A DNA stretch of 64,000 bases from DSWT01 sp035373625 (GTDB lineage Bacteria; Chloroflexota; Anaerolineae; B4-G1; SLSP01). The stretch is taken from NCBI GenBank assembly GCA_035373625.1, contig DAOSNS010000014.1, positions 24,058 to 88,057 of the forward strand, read 5' to 3'. The notes below the pieces were generated by a model, which was not told the origin of the DNA, made no database searches, and saw only the letters and a list, made by a program, of their open reading frames with translations. The translations under genes and the position numbers were made by a program. The first letter of the stretch is position 1. Each line of letters starts with the position of its first letter. Below are positions 47,201 to 55,007 of this stretch, piece after piece.

Positions 47201-47745
47201 ACCCGGCCTTCTGGGCCTACAACGCTGCCGACCACGACCTGTTCGACGGCTCCTGGCCCGATTTCCACCTCACCGCCGCCAGCGCCAACGCCATTGACCG
47301 GGGCACGACGGCGCTGCCGGCGTCGCTGGTTGCGCTGCTGACCCAGTTCGGCGTGCCCGATCCCCACTGGGGCGCGGCGTATGACATCGGGCGGTACGAG
47401 GCCGGGTTTGGACTGACGGCGACGCCATCGGCTCACGCCATCGCCCCCGGCGGCACAGCGCAATACGTCATCGGCTTGTACCCGGCCGATTTGCCTTATA
47501 GCGTCACGTTGAGCGTCATCTCTCCTTCTCCCGAATTGACGCTTGCCGTTGCTCCGGCGGTGATCACGGCAGGGAGTGTCGCCACGCTGACCGTCACGGA
47601 CACGCACACCGGCACACTTGCGCCGGGGCTGTGGTATACTATCCCTATCACCGGCGTAGGTGGAGGGTTCACGCAGACCGCCAGCGTGCGGCTGCTCGTC
47701 GGCGGGGCGCGGGTCTACCTGCCGGTGACGCTCAGAAACCGATAG
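44287..47745 (+). CDS. Large secreted right-handed beta-helix protein with in-frame repeat insertion
   Basis: 1152 aa. A signal peptide (1-25) is followed by a laminin-G/concanavalin-like domain (EGYLTFWLNPNGVVLPEP...LLDDVAFQVP), then a DUF1565-type entry (LWVDAEHGSDSNDGLTSDKAF), a long beta-helix (about 255-1035) with many NN-I turns, an Ig-like domain and the tail RVYLPVTLRNR. Residues about 369-396 (SPSPLPPAPSPLPKLGEG) are low-complexity and are encoded by a palindromic repeat inserted between conserved FIVEMD and RLPLAREPDW. The last 110 residues resemble those of the next gene. Confidence 0.88.
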   Translation: MTRARQILLGLLLVVAGAPIRQTAMAQPVIPVTWDIVSENFESGSLAAWSKVGSGNLNLVGGSGRGGSTGLAVTVGQNEAYIYQSRVGYAVEGYLTFWLNPNGVVLPEPDPNGWPPGASLSVARIRSSASDWWPPMVEFYMRKPPGQGYKGYIAWPKAGGYFYDYQSGSFDLANGWQKITLGYRIDSWVAVWVNDALVRYDDSDVAHEDPSGDVIELGKTRETSTTPSGSILLDDVAFQVPRVDDLWVDAEHGSDSNDGLTSDKAFKTIQKAADLAGPGTIVHILPGIYRETVYPALSGSAAEPAVYRAENGPGTVIIRGSEPSSALTWTRLTSDPIGLPTGVYSNVYWADLSAWNLDSPPRFIVEMDSPSPLPPAPSPLPKLGEGKGSGDGVRARLPLAREPDWQVVTEWKYHEFWWAANGGSSVAGCTPTPGDNRHCDQPSRSMTQLTDTANDTEPAGIEPGNLTTLGSLISGTLVAIDTLQGHYVYRRTIVAHDVANGRITVDRICEHDTGTGNPGLGWGTKYYVENKPRLLDTPGEWWYDTTTKRLYLWPPTPANPATLDIEISRRTNGFVLQNRSYIVLDGLTIEFLDGSAVYLANWTQHRAYGDTVRNATLRYANWGVYLLQSVSATAPPDNAIDGFTLEDSEIAYMDTHAIRLASWWENDADADSFTRSGILNTVIRNNEMHHLGFRTDGDNAIGSAFYFADKLHFEGNHVHHVAHNGVQFLWSVIQSDKTYDFAPSEIKTGDILIANNIFERACQLTTDCGALKFWGSPPDNHVYRNVLITGNIFRNTFGWTYVSEKRGLWSGGTGSPVQGMGGLGLYVDHASGIHAYRNVAYNNAYADYMFAGVWRDGPIIYVNNIAANSLYGFEFGSPTYDTHGNVDMRIINNIIVNNEAFGVQVIYAQGQTQNMTIDYNLYHANGWGGMWHAGPMVVRQRRPDGSLSWEPQQTLAEVQANTPWEDHGVAGDPAFWAYNAADHDLFDGSWPDFHLTAASANAIDRGTTALPASLVALLTQFGVPDPHWGAAYDIGRYEAGFGLTATPSAHAIAPGGTAQYVIGLYPADLPYSVTLSVISPSPELTLAVAPAVITAGSVATLTVTDTHTGTLAPGLWYTIPITGVGGGFTQTASVRLLVGGARVYLPVTLRNR
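45391..45470. repeat. Palindromic repeat element inserted in frame in the beta-helix gene
   Basis: A perfect 18-bp inverted repeat (45413-45430 with 45433-45450, loop AA) centred on CCCAAAATTGGG is flanked by CT-rich sequence on the left and its G-rich counterpart on the right. The CCCCTCTCCCAAAATTGGGA core is a repeat style I know from other large bacterial genomes. It is read without a stop and adds about 26 residues. Confidence 0.8.
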
Positions 47746-47774
47746 TAACAACTATGGCTTCACTACAAAAACTC

Positions 47775-47840
47775 ACCGCAGAGGCGCCGAGAGCGCAGAG
47801 TTCTACAACATAATCTCTGCGCACTCTGCGTCTCGGCGGT
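47775..47840. repeat. Inverted repeat related to the MITE-like family, copy 2 (core only)
   Basis: ACCGCAGAGGCGCCGAGAGC (from 47775) is mirrored by CTCTGCGTCTCGGCGGT (to 47840). It sits in the leader of the next beta-helix gene, 30 bp before its start. It shares the ACCGCxGAG...GCAGAG interior of the elements at 23357 and 61941 but lacks their outer ends. Confidence 0.6.
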
Positions 47841-47869
47841 AAAACAACCTTTTTGCAGTGGACTCTGAT

Positions 47870-49510
47870 ATGATCGGGAAACACCTCTTCGTTGTGTTAA
47901 GCATCGCTTTGCTTATTCTAGCCTCTCACGTCCCGCCCGCCGTGGCGCAGGGCATAACGTACTACGTCGCCACCACCGGCACCGACATGCCGGGCTGCGG
48001 GACGGTCGCTTCGCCCTGCCGCACCATCCAATACGCAGCCAATCTGGTGGCGGCCGGCGACACCGTGCTCATCAACCCCGGCACCTACAGCGGCGGCATC
48101 ACCGTGGAGACCGATGGGACGGCCGGCGAGCCGATCACCTTCCGCGCGAACGGCGCCGGGGTGATCATCAACGGCAGCGGCGAGGAGCGGGATGCGTTCT
48201 TTATCACGTGGGCCGACTATATTATCGTGGATGGGCTGACCATCCAGAACGCCACCCGCGCCGGAATGCGCATTGACAACTCACACCACGTCACCGTGCG
48301 CAACTGCACCTTTGCCAATAACGGAACCTGGGGCCTGTTCACCGACTTTAGCGACTATACCACGGTCGAGAACTGCGAGTCCTACGGGGCGGTCAACGAG
48401 CACGGCATCTATATCAGCAACTCGAGCGACTATCCTATCATCCGCGGCAATCGCCTGCACCACAACAACGGCTGCGGCCTGCACATGAACGGCGACATCA
48501 GCATGGGCGGCGATGGCATCATCTCGTATGCGCTGATAGAGCGCAACATCATCTACGAGAATGGCCTCGGCGGCGGCTCGGGCATCAACATGGACGGCGT
48601 TACCAATTCGCTCATCCGCAACAACCTGCTCTACGACAATCACGCCAGCGGCATCTCTATGTACCAGATTGACGGCGGTAGCGGCTCGCACCACAACCGC
48701 GTGCTGAACAACACCATCGTGATGCCCTCTGACGGCCGTTGGGCCGTCAATATTCCCGATCCCGAACCCGAAAATTCCGCCCCCATCCCCAACAGCCACA
48801 ACAAGCTGTTCAACAACATCATCTACAACTATCACAGTTGGCGTGGCAGCATCACTGTCGGACCGACGGCGCGCACAGGGTTCGAGAGCGACTATAACGT
48901 GGTGATGGACCGCTTTAGCACCGATGGCGGCGATACGCGCATCACACTCGCCCAGTGGCAGGCGCTGGGGTACGACACGCACTCGATCATCGCCACGCCC
49001 GCGCAGCTCTTTGTGAACGTCTCTGCCGACGATTACCATCTCAAGGCCGGCAGCCCGGCCATCAACGTCGGGACACTCCTGGCCGACGTGCCCAACGACC
49101 TGGAGGGCAATCCCCGCCCGGTAGGCCCCACCCACGATGCGGGGGCCTATGAATACCAGGGATATGGCTTTAGCCTGGCGGCCAATCCATCGGTGCATGT
49201 GATTGTTCCTGGCGGAGTCGCTACGTCCACGCTCTCGATCCAGCCTACCGGCGGCTTTAACGCCAGCGTCGCTTTGACGGCTAACAGCCCTTCCGCTGCC
49301 CTGCTCGTGGGCCTGAATCCTGCCGTCGTCCATCCGCCCGGCCAGTCCCGCCTCACCATCACCGACACCCATGCCGGGACGCTGTTGCCCGGCGTGTGGT
49401 ACACCATCCCCATCACGGCCACCGGCGGCGGCGTCACGCAGACCACCAGTGTGCGGCTGCTCGTCGGCGGAGCGCGGGTCTACCTGCCGCTGGTGATGAG
49501 AGGAAAATAG
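47870..49510 (+). CDS. Secreted right-handed beta-helix protein
   Basis: 546 aa from the ATG at 47870; an in-frame GTG at 47858 is possible and neither has a clear ribosome site. A signal peptide ends near PPAVAQG. Next come YYVATTGTDMPGCGTVASPC (DUF1565-like), beta-helix coils (YIIVDGLTIQNATRAGMRID, HVTVRNCTFANNG, YALIERNIIYENG), the closing DAGAYEYQG, a 95-residue Ig-like domain and RVYLPLVMRGK. The Ig-like domain and tail are shared with the 1152-aa neighbour (TQT-SVRLLVGGARVYLP identical but for one residue), suggesting an exchanged C-terminal module. Confidence 0.87.
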   Translation: MIGKHLFVVLSIALLILASHVPPAVAQGITYYVATTGTDMPGCGTVASPCRTIQYAANLVAAGDTVLINPGTYSGGITVETDGTAGEPITFRANGAGVIINGSGEERDAFFITWADYIIVDGLTIQNATRAGMRIDNSHHVTVRNCTFANNGTWGLFTDFSDYTTVENCESYGAVNEHGIYISNSSDYPIIRGNRLHHNNGCGLHMNGDISMGGDGIISYALIERNIIYENGLGGGSGINMDGVTNSLIRNNLLYDNHASGISMYQIDGGSGSHHNRVLNNTIVMPSDGRWAVNIPDPEPENSAPIPNSHNKLFNNIIYNYHSWRGSITVGPTARTGFESDYNVVMDRFSTDGGDTRITLAQWQALGYDTHSIIATPAQLFVNVSADDYHLKAGSPAINVGTLLADVPNDLEGNPRPVGPTHDAGAYEYQGYGFSLAANPSVHVIVPGGVATSTLSIQPTGGFNASVALTANSPSAALLVGLNPAVVHPPGQSRLTITDTHAGTLLPGVWYTIPITATGGGVTQTTSVRLLVGGARVYLPLVMRGK

Positions 49511-49594
49511 AGATGGTGCGAGTCCGCCAGGCACTGATCGGCGAGCGGTGCCAGGGATTTGTGCAGGTAAAAGAAATCGGGGGAAAGGAGCAAC

Positions 49595-49892
49595 ATGGAC
49601 AGACAACACTTTGCTTGTGGTTCTGACGACCATCGGGCTTGTTACAGTGGCGTGCGCTTTATCCAAACCCACACCCACGCCCTCGCAGGAAGCCATCGAG
49701 GCGCAGCGCACGGTGGACACGATGGCGGCGCTCCGGCAGGACATGCCTTTCCCGGAGCATTTTAAGAGCGGCGATGCAGCCAGGACCGGCGACGAGTTCG
49801 ACGTCACCCGGTACTTTACGGTGATCACGTCCAGGGGGACGCCCCTCACGCGGGATGCAATTGCGCTGTTTAGTCCATTATGGCTCGCGTAG
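49595..49892 (+). pseudogene. Frameshifted and truncated lipoprotein gene
   Basis: An ATG at 49595 with a good AAGGAG upstream opens a frame that fails at once. One base later the +1 frame reads NTLLVVLTTIGLVTVAC, a lipoprotein signal, then KPTPTPSQEAIEAQRTVDT and DEFDVTRYFTVI. A single extra C after codon 3 explains the shift. The C-terminal part ends abruptly at 49892 inside the convergent gene, so the 3' part is also lost. Confidence 0.65.
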
Positions 49893-51212
49893 CGCGGCCC
49901 AGAACTTGACCGTGTCCTGTGGCAGCATGGGGTGGAGATAGCCCACAGCGGCCGGCAGGTTGGACAGTCGCGAGCAGATCTGCATCAGGGTATAACGCCC
50001 GGCAGGGTTGGTGTAGCTCTCCATAATCGGACCAAGCTGGCTGCCGAAATTGTCCGGCGGATAGTCGGGGAAGTAGCGGTCGAACAGGTCCCGGGCTTCA
50101 TCCAGGGCCGCCCGACTATCTTCCAGCCGGCCGAAGAGGTGGTCCCACGCCGCTGCCTGCTGCTGTGGACTCATATTGTAATGTGCCACCAGGACGACGA
50201 AGGCGATCCCCTCGGCCTGGCTTTCGTTGCTGATGTGCCGGTTGTTTACGTCGGCAAAGTGTCCACCCCATTTCCAGTGATACTGGGTGTCCACGTCAAC
50301 CAGAGTCTGGGAGGCATAGATCCAGGCGGCCTTGTCCGTCCTGTACTCCTCAGGTGTATGCACGGTGATGTAGGCCCGCTGAAGCACGTGGGTCATCTCG
50401 TGATAGACCAGGAAGCGGAGGCCGATGTCGCGCAGCCGGCGATTGTAGGCCAGGCGTTCCGCCGCGGACGCCGGTTCCTCACCGAGTATCCTGGCTTTGC
50501 GCAGCGACTCGGCAGCGTTGTAGATGTCTACCGGGTACACGTTCAAAACCAACTGGGAAAAATCATCCCTCTCGCCGACGGTCAGCGGCCCGACCTCCGT
50601 GGGGGGAGCGTTGGGGTCGTTGATGGGGTGGTAAAGGAGCCGCGCGGGGTCAGGAGGCAAGGTGCGCTGGTTGACTTCGTCCAGGTAGAGCGGCAGCGTT
50701 CCCTGGCTGGCAGCATAGTCCATGTACTCGTCCCGCGCCTGGAGCAAGAGCGCGGCGATCTCTGCGGCGGCATCCGGGGAGATATAGATGGATTCTAGTT
50801 CGGCCGGCAGGGTCAGCGCCTGGTCGTCGCGGGACTCGTCGGCGATATAGGCCTGGAGGTGGGCCGGGTCAAAGTCGGCCGCCGAGAGGGGCAGGGGCTC
50901 GTCCGGGTTGCCGTCCCAGCCTCTCTGCACGAGGAGCTGCAGCGCCTCCCGTAGCAAAAAGATCTCGCTGATGACAATGCGTTCGGCCCGTGTGTGGGGG
51001 ATGTTCTCGTTGTAGATCGAGTCGTCGGAGGGGGTTGCCGCAGTCGCGGCCGGCCCGGGGGTCGGAAACGGCGCGGGCTGTGTGACTACGGGAGCCGGCG
51101 AGGTGAGTTGGGGGGAGGGCGGTATGGTTGGCGTGAGCAGGTTGCATGTGCACATCACGCTGACCAGGGTCAGCAGGGCGAGCAGTGGAAGAAACGTCTT
51201 CTGGCCTGGCAT
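49878..51212 (-). CDS. Exported protein with HExxH zinc-protease motif
   Basis: 444 aa. An N-terminal hydrophobic signal (5-22, ending CTCN, not a canonical lipobox) is followed by a Thr/Pro-rich linker and a helical domain. FLVYHEMTHVLQRAYI (about 270-285) carries HExxH, and NESQAEGIAFV about 60 residues later could supply the third ligand Glu, as in gluzincins. No named family is recognised. It is a candidate surface metallopeptidase. Its 3' end overlaps the broken lipoprotein gene, so the last residues may be altered. Confidence 0.65.
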   Translation of the reverse strand: MPGQKTFLPLLALLTLVSVMCTCNLLTPTIPPSPQLTSPAPVVTQPAPFPTPGPAATAATPSDDSIYNENIPHTRAERIVISEIFLLREALQLLVQRGWDGNPDEPLPLSAADFDPAHLQAYIADESRDDQALTLPAELESIYISPDAAAEIAALLLQARDEYMDYAASQGTLPLYLDEVNQRTLPPDPARLLYHPINDPNAPPTEVGPLTVGERDDFSQLVLNVYPVDIYNAAESLRKARILGEEPASAAERLAYNRRLRDIGLRFLVYHEMTHVLQRAYITVHTPEEYRTDKAAWIYASQTLVDVDTQYHWKWGGHFADVNNRHISNESQAEGIAFVVLVAHYNMSPQQQAAAWDHLFGRLEDSRAALDEARDLFDRYFPDYPPDNFGSQLGPIMESYTNPAGRYTLMQICSRLSNLPAAVGYLHPMLPQDTVKFWAALREP

Positions 51213-51293
51213 TGAAAGTCCTCTTCGTATTCGTTTAGTATTTGTTTAGCGTCCAATGGGGAACCAGATGGGTCTGCCATCATTCTACCACAA

Positions 51294-52772
51294 GTGCGCG
51301 CTCAACGCAATTTGTCGTGCTCCATACGAACAGTTGCTGAAACGTTTGCGCCGGTCATCAGCTTGATGCTGTCCAAACTTCAGAAAGAGGGATTGAGCGG
51401 TAACTCGACCACGCGCTACAACTGGCAGATTGACGTACACAACACCGGTTCCGACTGGTACTTTGAGAACATCCCCGACGAAATCGGCGTCACCGACCAT
51501 TTCATCGAGCAGGACCGGCGCACCGGAACCCGCACGCTCCTGACCGTCCCGCTGATTGGCTGGACGCCCAAACGTCGCCTGGCGAACCACCCCTACGACT
51601 GCGGCTTCCCCCGCACAGTGTTCCCCAACCAGGACGATTTCGACCCCTGGGACACCAACTGCGGCAACGGCGAATGGCAGGGCAATCCCATTGCCGGCGC
51701 CAGTCCGTATAGCACCAGCATCCCCATCACCACCACATTCGTCATCTCCTGGATTCGCCACCTCACCACGACCTACGGCACGGCGGCTCAGGGCGGCGTG
51801 CTGTTCTACAACCTGGACAACGAGCCGATGCTGTGGAATTCGACCCACCGCGACGTGCATCCCACCCCCACCAGTTATGACGAGATGCGCGACCGCACCT
51901 ACCTGTACGCCGCCGCGGTCAAGGCCGCCGACCCCTCGGCGCAGACGCTCGGCCCGGTGCTGTGGGGCTGGACGGCCTACTTTTACTCGGCGCTGGACGC
52001 CGCGCCGGGCGGCGCATGGTGGAACAATCCTCTCGACCGCCTGGCGCACGGCAACACGCCGTTCGTGCCGTGGTATCTCCAGCAGATGCGCGCCTACGAG
52101 ACCACCTACGGCGTGCGCATCCTGGATTACCTCGACCTGCACTATTACCCCCAGGCCGAGGACGTTTCGCTTTCACCGGCCGGCAACGCCGAGACCCAGG
52201 CGCGGCGATTGCGCTCGACCCGCTCGCTGTGGGACCCCACCTACACCGACGAAAGCTGGATCGGCGAGCCGGTCTATCTCATCCCGCGCATGAAGCAGTG
52301 GGTGGCCGATAACTATCCCGGCACCAGGTTGGCGATCACCGAGTACAACTGGGGCGCGCTCGACCATATCAACGGCGCGCTGGCGCAGGCCGACGTGCTG
52401 GGCATCTTTGGCCGCGAGGGACTCGACCTGGCGACGCTGTGGGGGCCGCCGGAGGCCGGCCAACCCGGTGCGTTCGCATTCCGCATGTACCGCAATTACG
52501 ATGGCCTGGGCCACGCCTTTGGTGAAACCAGTGTCCGCGCCGTCAGCGCCGACCAGGGGAAACTGTCCATCTATGCTGCCCGGCGCAGCGGTGATGGCGC
52601 GCTGACGCTGATGGTCGTCAACAAGACCGGGCAAACGTTCACCAGCACCGTCGCCATCACCGGCTTTACGCCCGCCGCCACCGCCCAGGTTTACCGCTAC
52701 AGTGCTGCCAATCTATCCGCCATCGTCCGCGCGCCCGATCAAGGGGTTACCATCGCTTTGTCGGGGGTGTAA
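51294..52772 (+). pseudogene. GH44 endoglucanase, truncated at both ends
   Basis: The middle is clearly GH44: STTRYNWQIDVHNTGSDWYF, GVLFYNLDNEPMLWNSTHRD (acid/base Glu), LDLHYYPQAE and AITEYNWGALDH (nucleophile Glu), with the C-terminal beta domain to RYSAANLSAIVRAPDQG. The expected signal peptide and RWGG strand before STTRYNW are missing and replaced by unrelated residues. The start (GTG 51294 or ATG 51366) has no ribosome site. The last residues VTIALSGV are read from the antisense of a methylase fragment. It is probably inactive. Confidence 0.8.
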
Positions 52773-53014
52773 TACTCGCCCAGGTTGTGGCGCACCTCGC
52801 GTGGCAACAGGTAGTGATAGAGCTTCTTGAACAGGTCGCGCGTCTCCTCCGGCACGAGCGTCAGTGTCGTGGGGTCGTACTCATCCAGGCGGCGGACGAT
52901 CTCACGAAGCGTGGCCTCGATCTCATCGTTCCAGGCGTGGAGGTACCACTCGAAAAAGTCGCCTTCGAGCAGGTTGAGGAGGCCGTAGGCGCGGAAGATG
53001 CCGCCGGACTCCAT
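52739..53014 (-). pseudogene. Fragment of an N6-adenine DNA methylase/restriction protein
   Basis: 91 codons reading GGIFRAYGLLNLLEGDFFEW, TRDLFKKLYHYLLPREVRHN and LGEYYTPD, the segment just before the SAM-binding domain of large type IIG/type I-like methylases. The methylase domain is absent: the match ends at PDKA, where the GH44 remnant begins. The other end stops at a truncated attC-like site. There is no full gene. Confidence 0.75.
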
Positions 53015-53087
53015 CAGGGGAAGGCTGTGGGGTCATCTGGGACTCCGATAGGTGAAAGGCGGTGGCGGCTAAGCTCTCCCGTTAGCA
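53015..53087 (+). repeat. Truncated attC-like site, opposite orientation
   Basis: This segment matches, on the plus strand, the R' half of the attC at 60777-60903 read on the minus strand: CAGGGGAAGGCT, then CATCTGG, then GGCGGCTAAGCTCTCCCGTT. It ends in GTTAGCA (53081-53087) where the intact site has GTTGGGC. The R'' half is missing and replaced by the methylase fragment. Confidence 0.65.
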
Positions 53088-53143
53088 GGCCACAAATGTG
53101 GTTTTGGAAGAAACTGCATAGATTCAGTGATCTCTATGTTTTC

Positions 53144-53857
53144 TCACACGTTGCTTGGAATCCCATTTAGCCTCAAGATATGCCTCAAGTTGCGCAGCGA
53201 TGAGAAATCTTTCATAATCATCTGGGCTCCAGATTGGAGTAGGTCGTCTGCCTTTGTTTGGCCACTTAGGACTCCAATTACAAAGACTCCTGCTGCTTTA
53301 CCTGCCATCATATCGGCTGGGCTGTCACCCACAAGAATAGTGCACTCTCGCCTGGCATTCAGGGTAATCATAGCTCGCTCAACGAGCGCAGGATGCGGCT
53401 TGAGATATTCCATCTCAATCCCACTATCACGCCCAAATACGCATGTCACAAAATCAATCACCCCATTTTTCTCCAATACCAATTTGATTGCCGAATCTGA
53501 GTTTGTTGAAACAATGGCACAACCTAAACCTAACTTCCCGATCCATTCTAGAGTCGCAGCAACACCGGGGAACAGTTTTGCCTGGGATGCCACTTGCAAT
53601 TCATATTGAGTGAGTACAGCCGACGCCATATTATGTATACCCTTTGTTTCCTGGATAGGGTAATGTTTTTGGAGATACCGATAAGCTTGTTCCCACATCT
53701 TATAAGGATCTCTTATCTGCTCCAAATACTCTTGAGATACACCGTGCTTGAGGTACACAGGTTTCAACTTCTCCCGCAATGCCCGAAGTGTCTTATCGGA
53801 AAACAATTGAGTAAGCGTTCGATCGAAATCAGTTATTAACCAGTGAATCACGCGCAT
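53144..53857 (-). CDS. HAD-superfamily hydrolase
   Basis: 237 aa. Motif I DFDRTLT (nucleophile Asp), motif II STNSDS, a Lys in YLKPHPAL, and motif III/IV GDSPADMMAGKAAG give a phosphoglycolate-phosphatase-like fold with a helical cap (30-100). The substrate is unknown. Base composition is clearly more AT-rich than neighbouring genes, a sign of transfer. It lies next to a truncated attC, so it may once have been a cassette, although no attC of the usual orientation follows it. Confidence 0.82.
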   Translation of the reverse strand: MRVIHWLITDFDRTLTQLFSDKTLRALREKLKPVYLKHGVSQEYLEQIRDPYKMWEQAYRYLQKHYPIQETKGIHNMASAVLTQYELQVASQAKLFPGVAATLEWIGKLGLGCAIVSTNSDSAIKLVLEKNGVIDFVTCVFGRDSGIEMEYLKPHPALVERAMITLNARRECTILVGDSPADMMAGKAAGVFVIGVLSGQTKADDLLQSGAQMIMKDFSSLRNLRHILRLNGIPSNV

Positions 53858-54322
53858 AGCGATCTCCTGAGGTAGAGCCAGACTTTACCGGCATAATCAT
53901 TGTTCATACCCCTGCTGCCAATCAGGCATCCCTGCTGGCAGCTGGCGTACCACGCTTGTTTCAATGCTGCTCAACGAACCGCGAGTTTAGCACAGCCCCT
54001 GGTCGCCACCCGTTCACAGGCAAGCAGCGCAGGAGTAAGGCAGTAGCCGCAGTCGAGCGAAGCATAAGGTGGTTTCAACGTGCCGGATTGTGCATCCGCG
54101 TTCAGCGACGCAAGTGGATCAAACGAGATGCTGTCTTCCGGCTTGTGTGCTCGCAAACGGGACCGCCTATGACTCAAGAATGACGAGTTCGCCAGTAAAT
54201 GCTAATGTTCTTTCAAGGTGTGAATGACGGGTAGCGTCAAACTGAAGCGGTGAATGGACAAGCACACATTCCATGTTATGCTGAGACTCCCAAAAAGCCA
54301 ATCATCCGTACAGGAGTCGCAG
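53858..54322. other. Gap without a recognisable gene
   Basis: 465 bp between the HAD gene and the transposase fragment. No gene is seen. GCTCAACGAACC at about 53967 resembles an attC R'' heptamer, but no matching R' follows within 130 bp. It may be IS or cassette debris. Confidence 0.4.
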
Positions 54323-54718
54323 ATGGAGGAAAAGTATCAGGTCACCTTAACCCCAACGGAACAGCAGGAGTTGCAAGAACTTATCGCCCGTCGGAGCGCG
54401 AAAGCTGCGGAAGTGAAGCGTGCTTACATTCTCTTGGCGACCGATGAAAATGGGACTCAGCAGTGGCCTGACGCGACCATCAGTAGCACCTACCAGGTGG
54501 GGGTGCGGACGGTCGAGCGGGTCCGACAGCGCTTTGTGGAACTGGGCTTGCAGAGCGCGGTCTATGGAAAAAAGCGGGAAGTGTATCGCGAAAAGGTATT
54601 TGACGGGGAGGTGGAAGCGCATCTGGTGGCCTTGCGGTGCAGTGAGCCGCCCAGTGGCCGGGCGCACTGGACGCTGCATTTGCTGGCGGAGCGGATGGTC
54701 GAATTGCACTACGGTTGA
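54323..54718 (+). pseudogene. IS630-family transposase, N-terminal part only
   Basis: 131 codons from the ATG at 54323 (AGGAG upstream). The N-terminal helix-turn-helix reads LTPTEQQELQELIARRSAKA and ISSTYQVGVRTVERVRQRFVE, followed by the linker SGRAHWTLHLLAERMVELHY. The whole DDE catalytic domain is missing; the frame stops at 54716-54718. A different short frame (GKPRGVASVDEIVALFPELA, ending at 54798) follows and is not transposase-like. Terminal inverted repeats were not found. Confidence 0.78.
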
Positions 54719-55007
54719 CCTACGGTGGCAAGCCGCGCGGCGTGGCCTCGGTTGACGAAATCGTGGCCCTCTTCCCTGAGTTAGCCCCTCCGGCCTGATC
54801 GGGAAGCGGCCCGAATCGGATAGCATCTGTCGAGCCTGCACCGCACAAGACTCGCGGGGGGAGGGGGGAGGTGTATCTCACGACCGCCTGGATGGCGCAG
54901 GGCTGATCGGCCGAGAAACTTTAAGGTGCGGGGGCTTGACAGTGCAACTCATCGGTAGGCGGCGTTTGTGCTCGAACCCTTCCATCAGAGTAGCAAATGC
55001 TTTCACA

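Noticed and set aside
46165..47751. 528-codon frame antisense to the 1152-aa beta-helix gene
   Set aside because: Shadow frame; composition unlike real proteins and no ribosome site.
48281..49849. 522-codon frame antisense to the third beta-helix gene
   Set aside because: Shadow frame crossing a gene end and a pseudogene.
53967..54100. Further attC near 53,967 (GCTCAAC)
   Set aside because: No matching GTTRRRY heptamer or palindrome within 130 bp.
54717..54798. Short frame GKPRGVASVDEIVALFPELA after the IS630 fragment
   Set aside because: Reads like the end of some protein, but 27 codons are too few to name; left as debris.
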